From NCBI GenBank assembly GCA_025350445.1, contig JANXXV010000926.1, forward strand, positions 1 through 6,497: a DNA stretch of 6,497 nucleotides, in the 5' to 3' direction. The notes below the pieces were generated by a model. It did not search any database, was not told the DNA's origin, and saw only the letters and a program-made list of their open reading frames with translations. Shown here one piece after another: positions 1 to 5,626 of the stretch (position 1 is the stretch's first letter; every line of letters begins with the position of its first letter). This DNA is from Bryobacteraceae bacterium (GTDB lineage: Bacteria; Acidobacteriota; Terriglobia; Bryobacterales; Bryobacteraceae). Position numbers and translations under genes: made by a program.

Positions 1-1
1 C

Positions 2-190
2 GCCGCTGCACGGCGCATTGGCCACCGTGCCGCCGCACGCATGCGCGCCTTCGAAGCGCTCCATCTTGGCGCGCAGGGCCCGCATGATGTCGGAGGTGAC
101 GTCGTGGCCGCCGTCCGTGCACTCTTTGTTGGCACAGGGGATCACGAAAAGCGCGGGCGCCCGTTCGACCACAACACGCTTCTTGTGGCA
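2..190 (-). CDS. Partial small Cys/His protein, N-terminal part, running off the left edge
   Basis: This minus-strand frame gives 63 residues with protein-like composition, unlike the Arg-rich read-through of the transporter frame over the same bases. It begins around CHKKRVVVERAPALF and continues with a CANKEC pair (Cys-x4-Cys), then GGHDVTSDIMRALRAK, FEGAHACGG and NAPC. Four cysteines and a histidine in this arrangement suggest a small zinc-ribbon-like or metal-binding fold. From memory it resembles an uncharacterised family in which a GGHD(V/I)T stretch follows a Cys pair, but no function is known to me. No ATG is available; the only in-frame start I see is GTG at 172-170, about 6 nt after an AAGAAG stretch. 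The frame stays open upstream to about 325, but those bases code for the MFS transporter in another frame, so the true 5' end may have been lost at the junction. The 3' end lies outside the window. Confidence 0.55.
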
Positions 191-1178
191 AACCGACGGC
201 CAGGGCTTTGCTGTGTTTGGCGGCTGTGCCGATGTAGCTGTTGGTGCAGGACTGGCAGACGAACACTCCGGCGCAGACGAAGGCCAGGCCGGCGACGACG
301 ACCCACAGGACGTGGCTTAGCGTCATGAGCATTCCGGTTAGCGACGAGGCCATTGATACGGCGATGGTGAGGCGCTCGCCGTAACGGTCGATGATGCGGC
401 CGGCGTTCGGTGTAATCATCGCGCCGAACAGGTAGACAAAGAACAGCGACCCAAGCGCGGCGGAGTTCAAGTGGAAGGGCGGCGCGGACAGGTAGAAGGT
501 GATGTAGGTGAAGCTGCCGAGTAGTGAAAACAGGATGCAGAATCCGGCTAAGAAGGTGGCCAGCAGGTTGCGGTTCCGCAGGTGATCGAGCGCGTCGGCA
601 AAGGTGGATGTTTCACCGGACCGGCGGACGAAGCGGCGTTCCTTGGGCAGCCAGCGCGCCAGTACCGCCGCGCCGATCAGCCCGAGTGTTCCCAGCGCTA
701 CAAACGACATTTGCCAGTTGAAATGCGCGGCTACGAACCCGGATGTGACGCGGCTGGTGAAGCCTCCAAGTACGGTTCCGGTGACGTAGGCCGCGGTGGC
801 TGAGCCTGATCCGGATCCTGCCCACTCTTCCTGAATATAGGCTACGGTGATGGCGAAGACGCCTGGGGTGAAGATGCCTTCGATGAATCGCCAAACCAGG
901 AGGGCCGGGAGCGTGGTGGCGGTGGCGGCCAGGATAGTGGAGGCCGCCAGCAGGAATGCCGACCAGACGATGACGCGCTTGCGGCCGAGGCGGTCGGCTA
1001 CGGTTCCGATGAGAGGGGCGGCGAGTGCGACGCCCAGCGTACCGGCGGTGACGGTCAGGCTGACGGCCACCTTCGAGGCGTGGAAGATCGCTTCAAACGC
1101 CGGCAGCAGCGGTTGGGTGGCGAATAGTGTGAGGAACGCGCAGAAGCCGGCGAAGACAACAGCCAGGGTGCGCGTCAC
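189..1178 (-). pseudogene. MFS transporter (YnfM/arabinose-efflux type), C-terminus lost at a junction
   Basis: The frame starts at GTG 1178-1176, overlapping the hydrolase stop as GTGA. It reads 330 residues of a clear major facilitator superfamily membrane transporter. The N-terminal half has PLLPAFE (24-30), VSLTVTAGTLGVALAAPL, the MFS loop 2-3 signature GTVADRLGRKRV (58-69), WRFIEGIFTPGVFAITVAYIQEEW and GTVLGGFTSR. A basic central loop (about 178-200) separates it from a second half with further hydrophobic helices, ending SYIGTAAKHSKALAVGL (314-330). The resemblance is to inner-membrane drug/metabolite efflux proteins of the YnfM group; the substrate cannot be told. Relatives continue after ALAVGL with the last one or two helices, about 60 residues. 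Here the frame runs instead into Arg/His-rich sequence to the window edge without a stop, while a neighbouring frame encodes a different protein. I call it truncated. It has no promoter of its own in view and is probably co-translated with the hydrolase. Confidence 0.8.
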
Positions 1179-2014
1179 TTCGGCAGGGTTGCGGGCTTCA
1201 GCAAGCCTCCGGCGCCCAGCCATTCACGGAAGCTCATTAGCCAGGCGGCGGACGGAGTGTGATTGGTTTCGCGCACGCCGAAGCCATGGCCGGTGCCGCT
1301 ATAGACGTGGAGTTCGGCGGAGGCTCCGGCCTGCTTGAAGGCGAGGTAGAGTTCGGGTAGTCCCTGGGAAATGTTCTTGCGGTCATTTTCGCCGCAGGCC
1401 AGAAAGGCTGGTGGTGTTTCCTTGGAGAGCTTCATGTCTTTCGGGATGGCGGGATAGATTAGGGCCTGGAACGATGGCTTATTGTCATCGGTGAAGCGGG
1501 TGGCTGCCAGGGCCGCGAGTTCTCCGCCGGCGGAGAAGCCCATTACGCCTACGCTGGCGGGGTTTACGCCCCACTCGGCGGCGCGGCCGCGGACTAGTGT
1601 GATGGCGCGCTGAATGTCCTGGAGCGAGGTGCCTTCGATGGTGTAGGTGGAATCCTTTTCACGCGCCAGGCGGTACTTGAGAACGAAGGCGGCGACGCCG
1701 TGCTCACTTAGCCAGCGTGCTACGTTGTAGCCTTCGTGATCCATCCAAAGTGCGCTGTGGCCACCGCCGGGTGCGATGACGACCGCGGCTCCGATGGCGG
1801 TTTCCCGGGTGGGGAGATAGGGCGTAACGGAGGGTTGATGGACGCTGGAGACTACATGATCGCCGGCTGGGGTGATACGGACGGCCTCGGGGGCGGACTT
1901 GCCTTCAGAACCGGGTGCTCCGTTGGGCCAGAGCAGGATGGATTGCGGTTCCGCGGCGATTAGGGAACAGGCTGCCAACAGCGGGAGCAGCGTGAGAATT
2001 TTGCGGGAATTCAT
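1175..2014 (-). CDS. Secreted alpha/beta-hydrolase, esterase/lipase type
   Basis: This 279-residue protein has an N-terminal export signal (about 1-21). The sequence LAAC at 13-16 fits a lipobox, so it could be a lipoprotein, although a cut after AA21 by signal peptidase I is equally possible. The body is an alpha/beta-hydrolase of the BD-FAE/Aes-like esterase group. It has the oxyanion-hole stretch APGGGH (81-86), the nucleophile elbow GFSAG with Ser161, a probable acid at Asp211 (CGENDR) and the catalytic His243 in GTGHGFG. Such proteins hydrolyse carboxylic ester bonds, often acetyl or feruloyl groups on plant polysaccharides; the substrate here is unknown. Length and triad are complete, so it looks active. 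The ATG at 2014-2012 is the first start before the signal peptide, but no strong Shine-Dalgarno sequence precedes it. Downstream, the stop overlaps the transporter's GTG, suggesting translational coupling. Uptake or efflux of the hydrolysis product by that transporter is only a guess. Confidence 0.88.
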   Translation of the reverse strand: MNSRKILTLLPLLAACSLIAAEPQSILLWPNGAPGSEGKSAPEAVRITPAGDHVVSSVHQPSVTPYLPTRETAIGAAVVIAPGGGHSALWMDHEGYNVARWLSEHGVAAFVLKYRLAREKDSTYTIEGTSLQDIQRAITLVRGRAAEWGVNPASVGVMGFSAGGELAALAATRFTDDNKPSFQALIYPAIPKDMKLSKETPPAFLACGENDRKNISQGLPELYLAFKQAGASAELHVYSGTGHGFGVRETNHTPSAAWLMSFREWLGAGGLLKPATLPK

Positions 2015-2065
2015 GGGATTTCGTCATCATACATCACGCATCTCAAAGTACGATGAAAGGAACCG
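2015..2065. promoter_or_regulatory. Divergent intergenic region, presumably back-to-back promoters
   Basis: These 51 bases separate the starts of the minus-strand hydrolase and the plus-strand cytochrome gene, so any promoters for both must lie here or inside the neighbouring genes. I see no convincing -35/-10 pair and no operator palindrome. On the plus strand AAGGAA at 2057-2062 is a Shine-Dalgarno-like sequence, close to the ATG at 2066. It supports that start over the out-of-frame ATG at 2053. Confidence 0.4.
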
Positions 2066-2320
2066 ATGAGACTTATAGCGGCCGGGCTTGTAGTTGCAGT
2101 GTACGCCATTGCCGCCGATCGGGCGGCGGAGTTGAAGCGGACTTGCACGCGATGCCACAGCCTGGATGTTGTTCGGGCGCAACGGCTGTCTCGTGAGGAG
2201 TGGGAAAATGAACTTGATAAGATGTCGAGTATGGGCGCGAAGATCAGGAATCGCGCAGCGCTGCTGGACTATCTGACGCGGAAATATGGGCCGGAAGTGA
2301 AGCCGCAATCCGTGCGATGA
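2066..2320 (+). CDS. Small monohaem c-type cytochrome, exported
   Basis: This 84-residue protein starts with a short signal peptide (MRLIAAGLVVAVYAIA, cut near residue 17) and carries one haem c site, CTRCH, at 27-31. The two cysteines would bind haem covalently and His31 would be the proximal ligand. Met53 and Met56 (KMSSMGAKI) are candidates for the distal ligand. The mature protein is only about 67 residues, shorter than a classical class I cytochrome c. It resembles the single-haem domains that occur as separate small proteins or as C-terminal domains of periplasmic dehydrogenases. It should work in the periplasm as an electron carrier, but its partner is not visible: the flanking genes encode an esterase and a phosphate-binding protein. 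The TGA stop at 2318-2320 is followed at once by TAG. A weak alternative is that it is a detached domain of a larger enzyme, but the intact signal peptide argues for an independent gene. Confidence 0.85.
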   Translation: MRLIAAGLVVAVYAIAADRAAELKRTCTRCHSLDVVRAQRLSREEWENELDKMSSMGAKIRNRAALLDYLTRKYGPEVKPQSVR

Positions 2321-2396
2321 TAGAAAAGCCCCGTTAGCCGAAACACCCCTTATTTAATTTGATTCAGCTGTGCCTCCCATTGCGGGCGTGCGGCTG

Positions 2397-2417
2397 AAGG
2401 AGATAAGCATACAAGTG
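2397..2417 (+). promoter_or_regulatory. Shine-Dalgarno and GTG start of pstS
   Basis: AAGGAG at 2397-2402 is followed 12 nt later by GTG (2415-2417), which opens directly onto a basic-then-hydrophobic lipoprotein signal. The gap is longer than ideal, but no other in-frame start has a better site. The upstream GTG at 2370 would add 15 residues ahead of the signal peptide. An AT-rich stretch (TATTTAATTT, 2351-2360) upstream may be part of the promoter; I could not recognise a Pho box. Confidence 0.6.
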
Positions 2418-3482
2418 AAAAGCATTCATGAGAAGTACTTCGTCCTGGCGATGGCTGCCGGCGTTTTGAGTCTGACCGGCTGTGGTGGAACTGTCGCGCC
2501 GGCGAAGGAAGGTTCGAGTCCAGCGGTGGCGGGACCGGTGCGGTTGAAAGGCGCCGGGTCTACATTCGCCTATCTGGCGTATGAGAAGTGGTTCGACGCG
2601 TTCAAGAAGGACCGGCAGAATGAAGAGGTGGTTTATCAGCCGGCCGGGTCAGTTGAAGGCATTAAGCAATTGGAAGCGGGCACGGTGGACTTTGCGGGAA
2701 CCGAAGTGCCGCTGACCGATGATGAAGTGGCCAAATTCAAAGTAAAGCCGATGCACATACCGGCGTTGATGGGCGCCATTGTGCCGATCTACAACGTTAC
2801 CGGCCTGGAGACGGAATTGAAATTCACGGCCAAAGCGCTGGCTGGGATTTTCTCGGGAAAGATTAAGAAATGGAACGATGCGGAACTGGTGAAGGCTAAC
2901 GCGGGAGTTACGTTGCCGTCCGAGTCCATTGTGGTGGTTCACCGGGGTGATGGGAGCGGTACCACCTATGCTTTTACCGATTTTCTGTCGCGGACTAGCG
3001 CCGATTGGAAGAAGAACTTCGGCAAGAGCGCCAGCGTGAAGTGGACAGTGGGCACGGCGGTGAAATCGAGTGAGGAAATGGCGGCGAAAGTGAAGGAGAC
3101 GCCGAATGCGATTGGCTATGTGGAACTGAATAATGCCATCAAGGCGAAGGTGGCTCGGGGCGCGGTGCAGAATGCGGCGGGTAAATTCCAGAAGGCCGAC
3201 CTTGAGAGCATGGGTGCGGCAACAGAGGCGGCCGGCAAGATGGAGGGCGATGCGCGCGTTTCGATTGCGAATGCACCGGCTAAGAACGCTTACCCGATTT
3301 GCACGTTTAGCTGGCTGCTGGTTCCGAGCCGGACGGAAGATCCGGACAAACGGACGGCATTGCGGCATCTGATGCAGTATGTGATCGTCGAGGGGCAGAA
3401 GGTGGTGATGCAGATGGACTATGGAGTGCTGCCGGAGGGCGTGGGGCCAGCGCTGCAGGGTACTGTGGACGCTTATAAATAG
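2415..3482 (+). CDS. pstS: Phosphate ABC transporter substrate-binding lipoprotein PstS
   Basis: This 355-residue protein is a periplasmic phosphate-binding protein of the PstS family, which delivers inorganic phosphate to the PstCAB ABC transporter. The N-terminus is a lipoprotein signal with lipobox LTGC (20-23) and Cys23 as the lipidated residue. Next come GAGSTFAYLAYEKW (46-59), YQPAGSVEGIKQL (74-86), DFAGTEVPLTDDE, FSGKIKKWND, HRGDGSGTTYAFTDFL (176-191), AIGYVE and YPICTFSWLLVP. Compared with E. coli PstS, the ligand residues Thr and Phe of the first motif, Ser79, Arg177 and the SGT of 181-183 are kept. The aspartate of GASDAPL (Asp56 in E. coli) is replaced by Glu97. No pstC, pstA, pstB or phoU gene follows within the window: the downstream DNA is non-coding and then decayed. 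It is therefore a stand-alone pstS here, possibly a second copy. Length is normal and the gene looks intact. Confidence 0.92.
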   Translation: MKSIHEKYFVLAMAAGVLSLTGCGGTVAPAKEGSSPAVAGPVRLKGAGSTFAYLAYEKWFDAFKKDRQNEEVVYQPAGSVEGIKQLEAGTVDFAGTEVPLTDDEVAKFKVKPMHIPALMGAIVPIYNVTGLETELKFTAKALAGIFSGKIKKWNDAELVKANAGVTLPSESIVVVHRGDGSGTTYAFTDFLSRTSADWKKNFGKSASVKWTVGTAVKSSEEMAAKVKETPNAIGYVELNNAIKAKVARGAVQNAAGKFQKADLESMGAATEAAGKMEGDARVSIANAPAKNAYPICTFSWLLVPSRTEDPDKRTALRHLMQYVIVEGQKVVMQMDYGVLPEGVGPALQGTVDAYK

Positions 3483-3565
3483 GCGGGGGGGGCCCGGTTG
3501 GGCACCGGCTAAACTTGATGCCGTTGACGGCGGCGGGAGGCGGCCAGGGCGGTCGGATAATCGCG

Positions 3566-3630
3566 CCCTATCTGAGCCTTCGGCTACGGGCTGCGCTTCG
3601 CTCCGCCCTCCGGCGAAGGCTCAGATAGGG
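3566..3630. repeat. Long nested palindrome, possible REP/MITE-like intergenic element
   Basis: CCCTATCTGAGCCTTCG (3566-3582) is the perfect reverse complement of CGAAGGCTCAGATAGGG (3614-3630), giving a 17-bp stem. The 31-nt interior contains further pairing: GGGC (3588-3591) with GCCC (3605-3608), and inside that GCG-CTT-CGC. The whole 65-nt unit can form one long hairpin. It begins 84 nt after the pstS stop, so it could end or stabilise the pstS transcript. It lacks a T-tract and is much longer than a usual intrinsic terminator. Its sharp ends and nested form look more like a dispersed palindromic repeat. Confidence 0.7.
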
Positions 3631-3667
3631 GTTAGTCTTGGCACTAAAAACAAGAGGCTGAGAATTT

Positions 3668-3695
3668 GTTTACACAAAATAGTTGACACCCCCCC
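3668..3695 (+). mobile_element. Possible insertion-sequence terminal inverted repeat (remnant)
   Basis: The sequence TTTACACAAAATAGTTGAC, followed by ACCCCCCC, resembles the right-hand terminal inverted repeat of IS256-family elements as I remember them. Those ends often carry TTTACACAAAA before a TTGACA-like and C-rich tip. No transposase gene and no matching opposite end (GGGGTGTCAA...TTGTGTAAA) is visible in the window. If the reading is right, this is a solo end left by deletion. The same bases contain TTGACA (3683-3688), which could be read as a -35 box, but no good -10 box follows. Confidence 0.35.
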
Positions 3696-3741
3696 TTTGC
3701 CCGATTAGGAAAGTCAGGCCCAAACAAACTCTGAGGCGCGA

Positions 3742-4166
3742 TCAGTACCCGAATACTTCGACGAAAGACCAGGCAACCCAACTCTCGCGAATGTAAAAAG
3801 TTTTGATCCTCAGACTTTTCACATCTGCAATCTGCCACGGAAACTGAATTGGCAGGAGGCAGTCCTGTTTCCTGAGGCCTCTCCAAAGACCTACCGGAAC
3901 TTCAAGCCCGTTCGCGAAGGTAACGGAGATCGGGTCAGTCCTGTATCCTGGGCAACCTTGGTTGACCATTGCATTGATTTTGGTAATGGTTACCGGGCTA
4001 TCGAAAGAAATCTGTAGCCAAGTTGGACCATGCATCCGCGACTTCCAAGCGTCAGGTTAAAGAGTAAGATCGGAGGGTGACACAGACCGTACGTCCAGTT
4101 ACCCTTTCCGTTCAGATTAACTGCTTTCTTAGCTAGCTGGCTGGCGCCATCGCCGCAGTCTAACAC
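3742..4166 (-). pseudogene. F5/8 type C (discoidin-like) domain fragment, frameshifted
   Basis: The intact 3' part (97 residues from ATG 4035-4033, stop at 3742) has the pattern of a galactose-binding-like F5/8 type C domain. It reads GPTWLQISFDSPVTITKI near the start, GCPGYRTDPISVTFANG in the middle, LRIKTFY late, and ends AWSFVEVFGY. Upstream in the same frame is PDAWKSR, which fits the family's 'aW.S...gp.WLqi' entry, but a TAA precedes it at about 4057-4059. A second frame continues the reading upstream, from about GTG 4166, as VLDCGDGASQLAKKAVNLNG and then KGNWTYG. One lost C in the AACC run (plus-strand GG, 4055-4056) would join the two as LLFNPDAWKSR. A TAG at 4199-4197 closes the frame further up, and no signal peptide is seen. 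Such domains bind carbohydrate or cell surfaces, usually within secreted proteins. The fragment is lower in GC than its neighbours and is most likely the decayed end of a transferred gene. Confidence 0.55.
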
Positions 4167-4230
4167 GACACCCCTTTTGGGCGGGCTGAAGGACTCCTAT
4201 CATCCGAGCGAGGGAGGCGCGCAGCCTGGT

Positions 4231-4606
4231 GGCGCGCCGATGGTGCAGGTCCATTTGATTCCCTCCCGCGGAATGAGCATTGCGAACGCATGTGTGGTGA
4301 AGGATGGACTTTGCAAACAGCGGTGCCGGAATTGCAGTATTCTTCGACCGGCTACGGCCGATACTGGAAATGCGGGCTCGGCCGGAGATCCTGCTGGGCC
4401 CCGTGCCGGCGCATGAGCTTGCCCATCAACAGCCGGGGACGGATGCACACGCATCGGGCGGCTTGATGAAGCCTTGCCGGGGCGGGACGGAAATTCAGGG
4501 CATGGAGTACAGCCCGACACAGTTTCCTTCGGAACACGCGGCGGATATTCGGGCGAATGTGGCGGGCGGACGCCGGCTGAAGGCCGCGGGCCGTCGAGTA
4601 GATTAG
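4231..4606 (+). pseudogene. HExxH metalloprotease-like protein, N-terminally truncated and frameshifted
   Basis: From 4304 to 4606 the frame reads 100 residues that follow, in degenerate form, a small secreted HExxH protein known to me from acidobacterial genomes. IAVFFDRL corresponds to the family's 'A.VFYDRv'. AHELAH with a later His (HELAHQQPGTDAH, residues 37-49) corresponds to 'AHEIGHLLLG...H'. SGGLMKP corresponds to 'tGiM', and YSPTQFPSEHAADIRANV to 'fTpeQa..IRa.V'. The segment just before it in another frame (about 4237-4303, PMVQVHLIPSRGMSIAN) matches the preceding part of the family, so a frameshift lies near 4300-4310; a TGA at 4298-4300 also blocks the downstream frame. The N-terminal part and signal peptide are missing, since the adjacent DNA belongs to the discoidin-like fragment. 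The two Zn-ligand histidines and the Glu survive, but with both defects I regard it as a pseudogene. It ends 8 nt before the next gene's ATG. Confidence 0.5.
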
Positions 4607-4614
4607 AAGTACGG

Positions 4615-5619
4615 ATGGCGATCTGGCTTAGGAATCTGCTGGCACTGGGAATGGCGGTGGTGTTGCGGGGCGAAGCGATCCGCGTGAGTCTTCATGTGGA
4701 TCGCACAGCAACTACCGATTCCGCGAATGCAGTAGACTTTGGCGCTTCAGGCTTGCCGGAATTGCCGGGCCGGGTTGCTACCGGCCGGACGCCTGGCGGG
4801 ATTCCAATCACCGCTCGGCGCGTGGATGACGGTTATGTGTTGGATGTGGCGGGGGCCGTCGCGAAGATTCTGTTTGGAGGCAGCATCGCGGTGGAAGCGG
4901 GCGGGCTTCCTTACGTTGTACGCAATGCAGGCCGCACACTGCTGTGGATTCCACACTATCGGGCCGATGGGGTGCTGGCGGTGGGTCCATGCCGGGAACG
5001 GGTGGTTGTCTTCGATGACAATGCGAACGGACGATTCGACGATTTGGCGGGTGTCGATCTCTATCGGGACGGACACTTTCGGTTTGCCCGGTCATTCGAG
5101 TTCTGCGGTCGAATGCTGTCGGTTGAGCGGGTTGCGGTGGACGGATCGTCTATCGAGTTTCGGGATGCCGGGCGGCTTGTGGTTCAGGTTGGGCAAGCCG
5201 TACCCGCGTTGACGCTGGCTACTTTGGATTCCGGGATGGTGAAGACGGGAGAGCGGCGTGCGAAACCGTTGTTGCTGGACTTCTGGGCGTCCTGGTGCGA
5301 CGTCTGTCTGGGCGAATTTGCGGCGATGCGCAAGTTGCATGAATCGGGTTTGGTGGAGATTGTTTCGGTGAACGTGGATGAGCTGGCCCAGGTGGGCACG
5401 GCGCGGGCGATTTTGCGGCAACAGAAGCCGCCGTGGGTGCAGGTGTTGACGGGACAGGGCACAGCCACGTCGGCCTGGCAGGTATTTGCGCCGCTTGCGG
5501 ATTGCGGGGGGATGCCGCTTTATGCGCTGATCGACCGGAATGGAGTGCTGCGGTATGCGGGGACCGGCGGCGGGGCTGCGCTTCCCGAAGTGAAGGCGGC
5601 GCTGGCGAAGCTGCCATAG
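4615..5619 (+). CDS. Exported TlpA-like thioredoxin-fold protein
   Basis: I start this 334-residue protein at ATG 4615, because a basic/hydrophobic signal sequence follows directly (MAIWLRNLLALGMAVVL). The frame extends 47 codons upstream, but there it overlaps the metalloprotease remnant and has no protein-like content. Residues about 25-190 form an N-terminal domain of unknown fold, including VFDDNANGRFDD (132-143), an Asp/Asn loop resembling part of a calcium-binding EF-hand. Residues about 193-334 are a TlpA/AhpC-type thioredoxin domain: VGQAVPALTLATLDSG, LLLDFWASWCDVCLGEF with the redox pair Cys228-Asp-Val-Cys231, VSVNVDE, and Pro301 (GGMPLYALID) at the cis-Pro position. A further Cys297 lies close to it. 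Such proteins act as periplasmic thiol-disulfide reductants, for example in cytochrome c maturation or repair of oxidised proteins; the exact substrate is unknown. The DinB-like gene follows after 7 nt, suggesting an operon. No strong Shine-Dalgarno sequence is seen. Confidence 0.85.
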   Translation: MAIWLRNLLALGMAVVLRGEAIRVSLHVDRTATTDSANAVDFGASGLPELPGRVATGRTPGGIPITARRVDDGYVLDVAGAVAKILFGGSIAVEAGGLPYVVRNAGRTLLWIPHYRADGVLAVGPCRERVVVFDDNANGRFDDLAGVDLYRDGHFRFARSFEFCGRMLSVERVAVDGSSIEFRDAGRLVVQVGQAVPALTLATLDSGMVKTGERRAKPLLLDFWASWCDVCLGEFAAMRKLHESGLVEIVSVNVDELAQVGTARAILRQQKPPWVQVLTGQGTATSAWQVFAPLADCGGMPLYALIDRNGVLRYAGTGGGAALPEVKAALAKLP

Positions 5620-5626
5620 TGAAGAT

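Noticed and set aside
18..328. Plus-strand open frames at the left edge
   Set aside because: They lie antisense to the transporter and the Cys/His protein, which have coherent translations, and show no family resemblance.
2370..2414. Upstream GTG (2370) as the pstS start
   Set aside because: It would place 15 residues before a complete lipoprotein signal and has no Shine-Dalgarno site. GTG 2415 has AAGGAG upstream and opens straight onto the signal.
3488..3510. Hairpin right after pstS (CCGGT/ACCGG, GCCC/GGGC) as a terminator
   Set aside because: The stems are only 4-5 bp, overlap each other and have no T-tract. GC-rich DNA gives such pairs by chance.
3683..3711. TTGACA as a -35 promoter box
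   Set aside because: At 17-nt spacing the -10 position reads TAGGAA, a poor match, and no plus-strand gene follows closely. The bases are better explained as part of an insertion-sequence end.
3860..3950. Near-direct repeat CAGTCCTGTTTCCTG / CAGTCCTGTATCCTG (3860-3874 and 3936-3950)
   Set aside because: Two copies of 15 nt with one mismatch, 76 nt apart and in different frames of the domain fragment. No third copy or other structure, so probably chance.
4474..4614. N-terminal extension of the thioredoxin-like gene from 4474
   Set aside because: The extra 47 residues have no protein-like pattern, overlap the metalloprotease remnant, and would bury the signal peptide.
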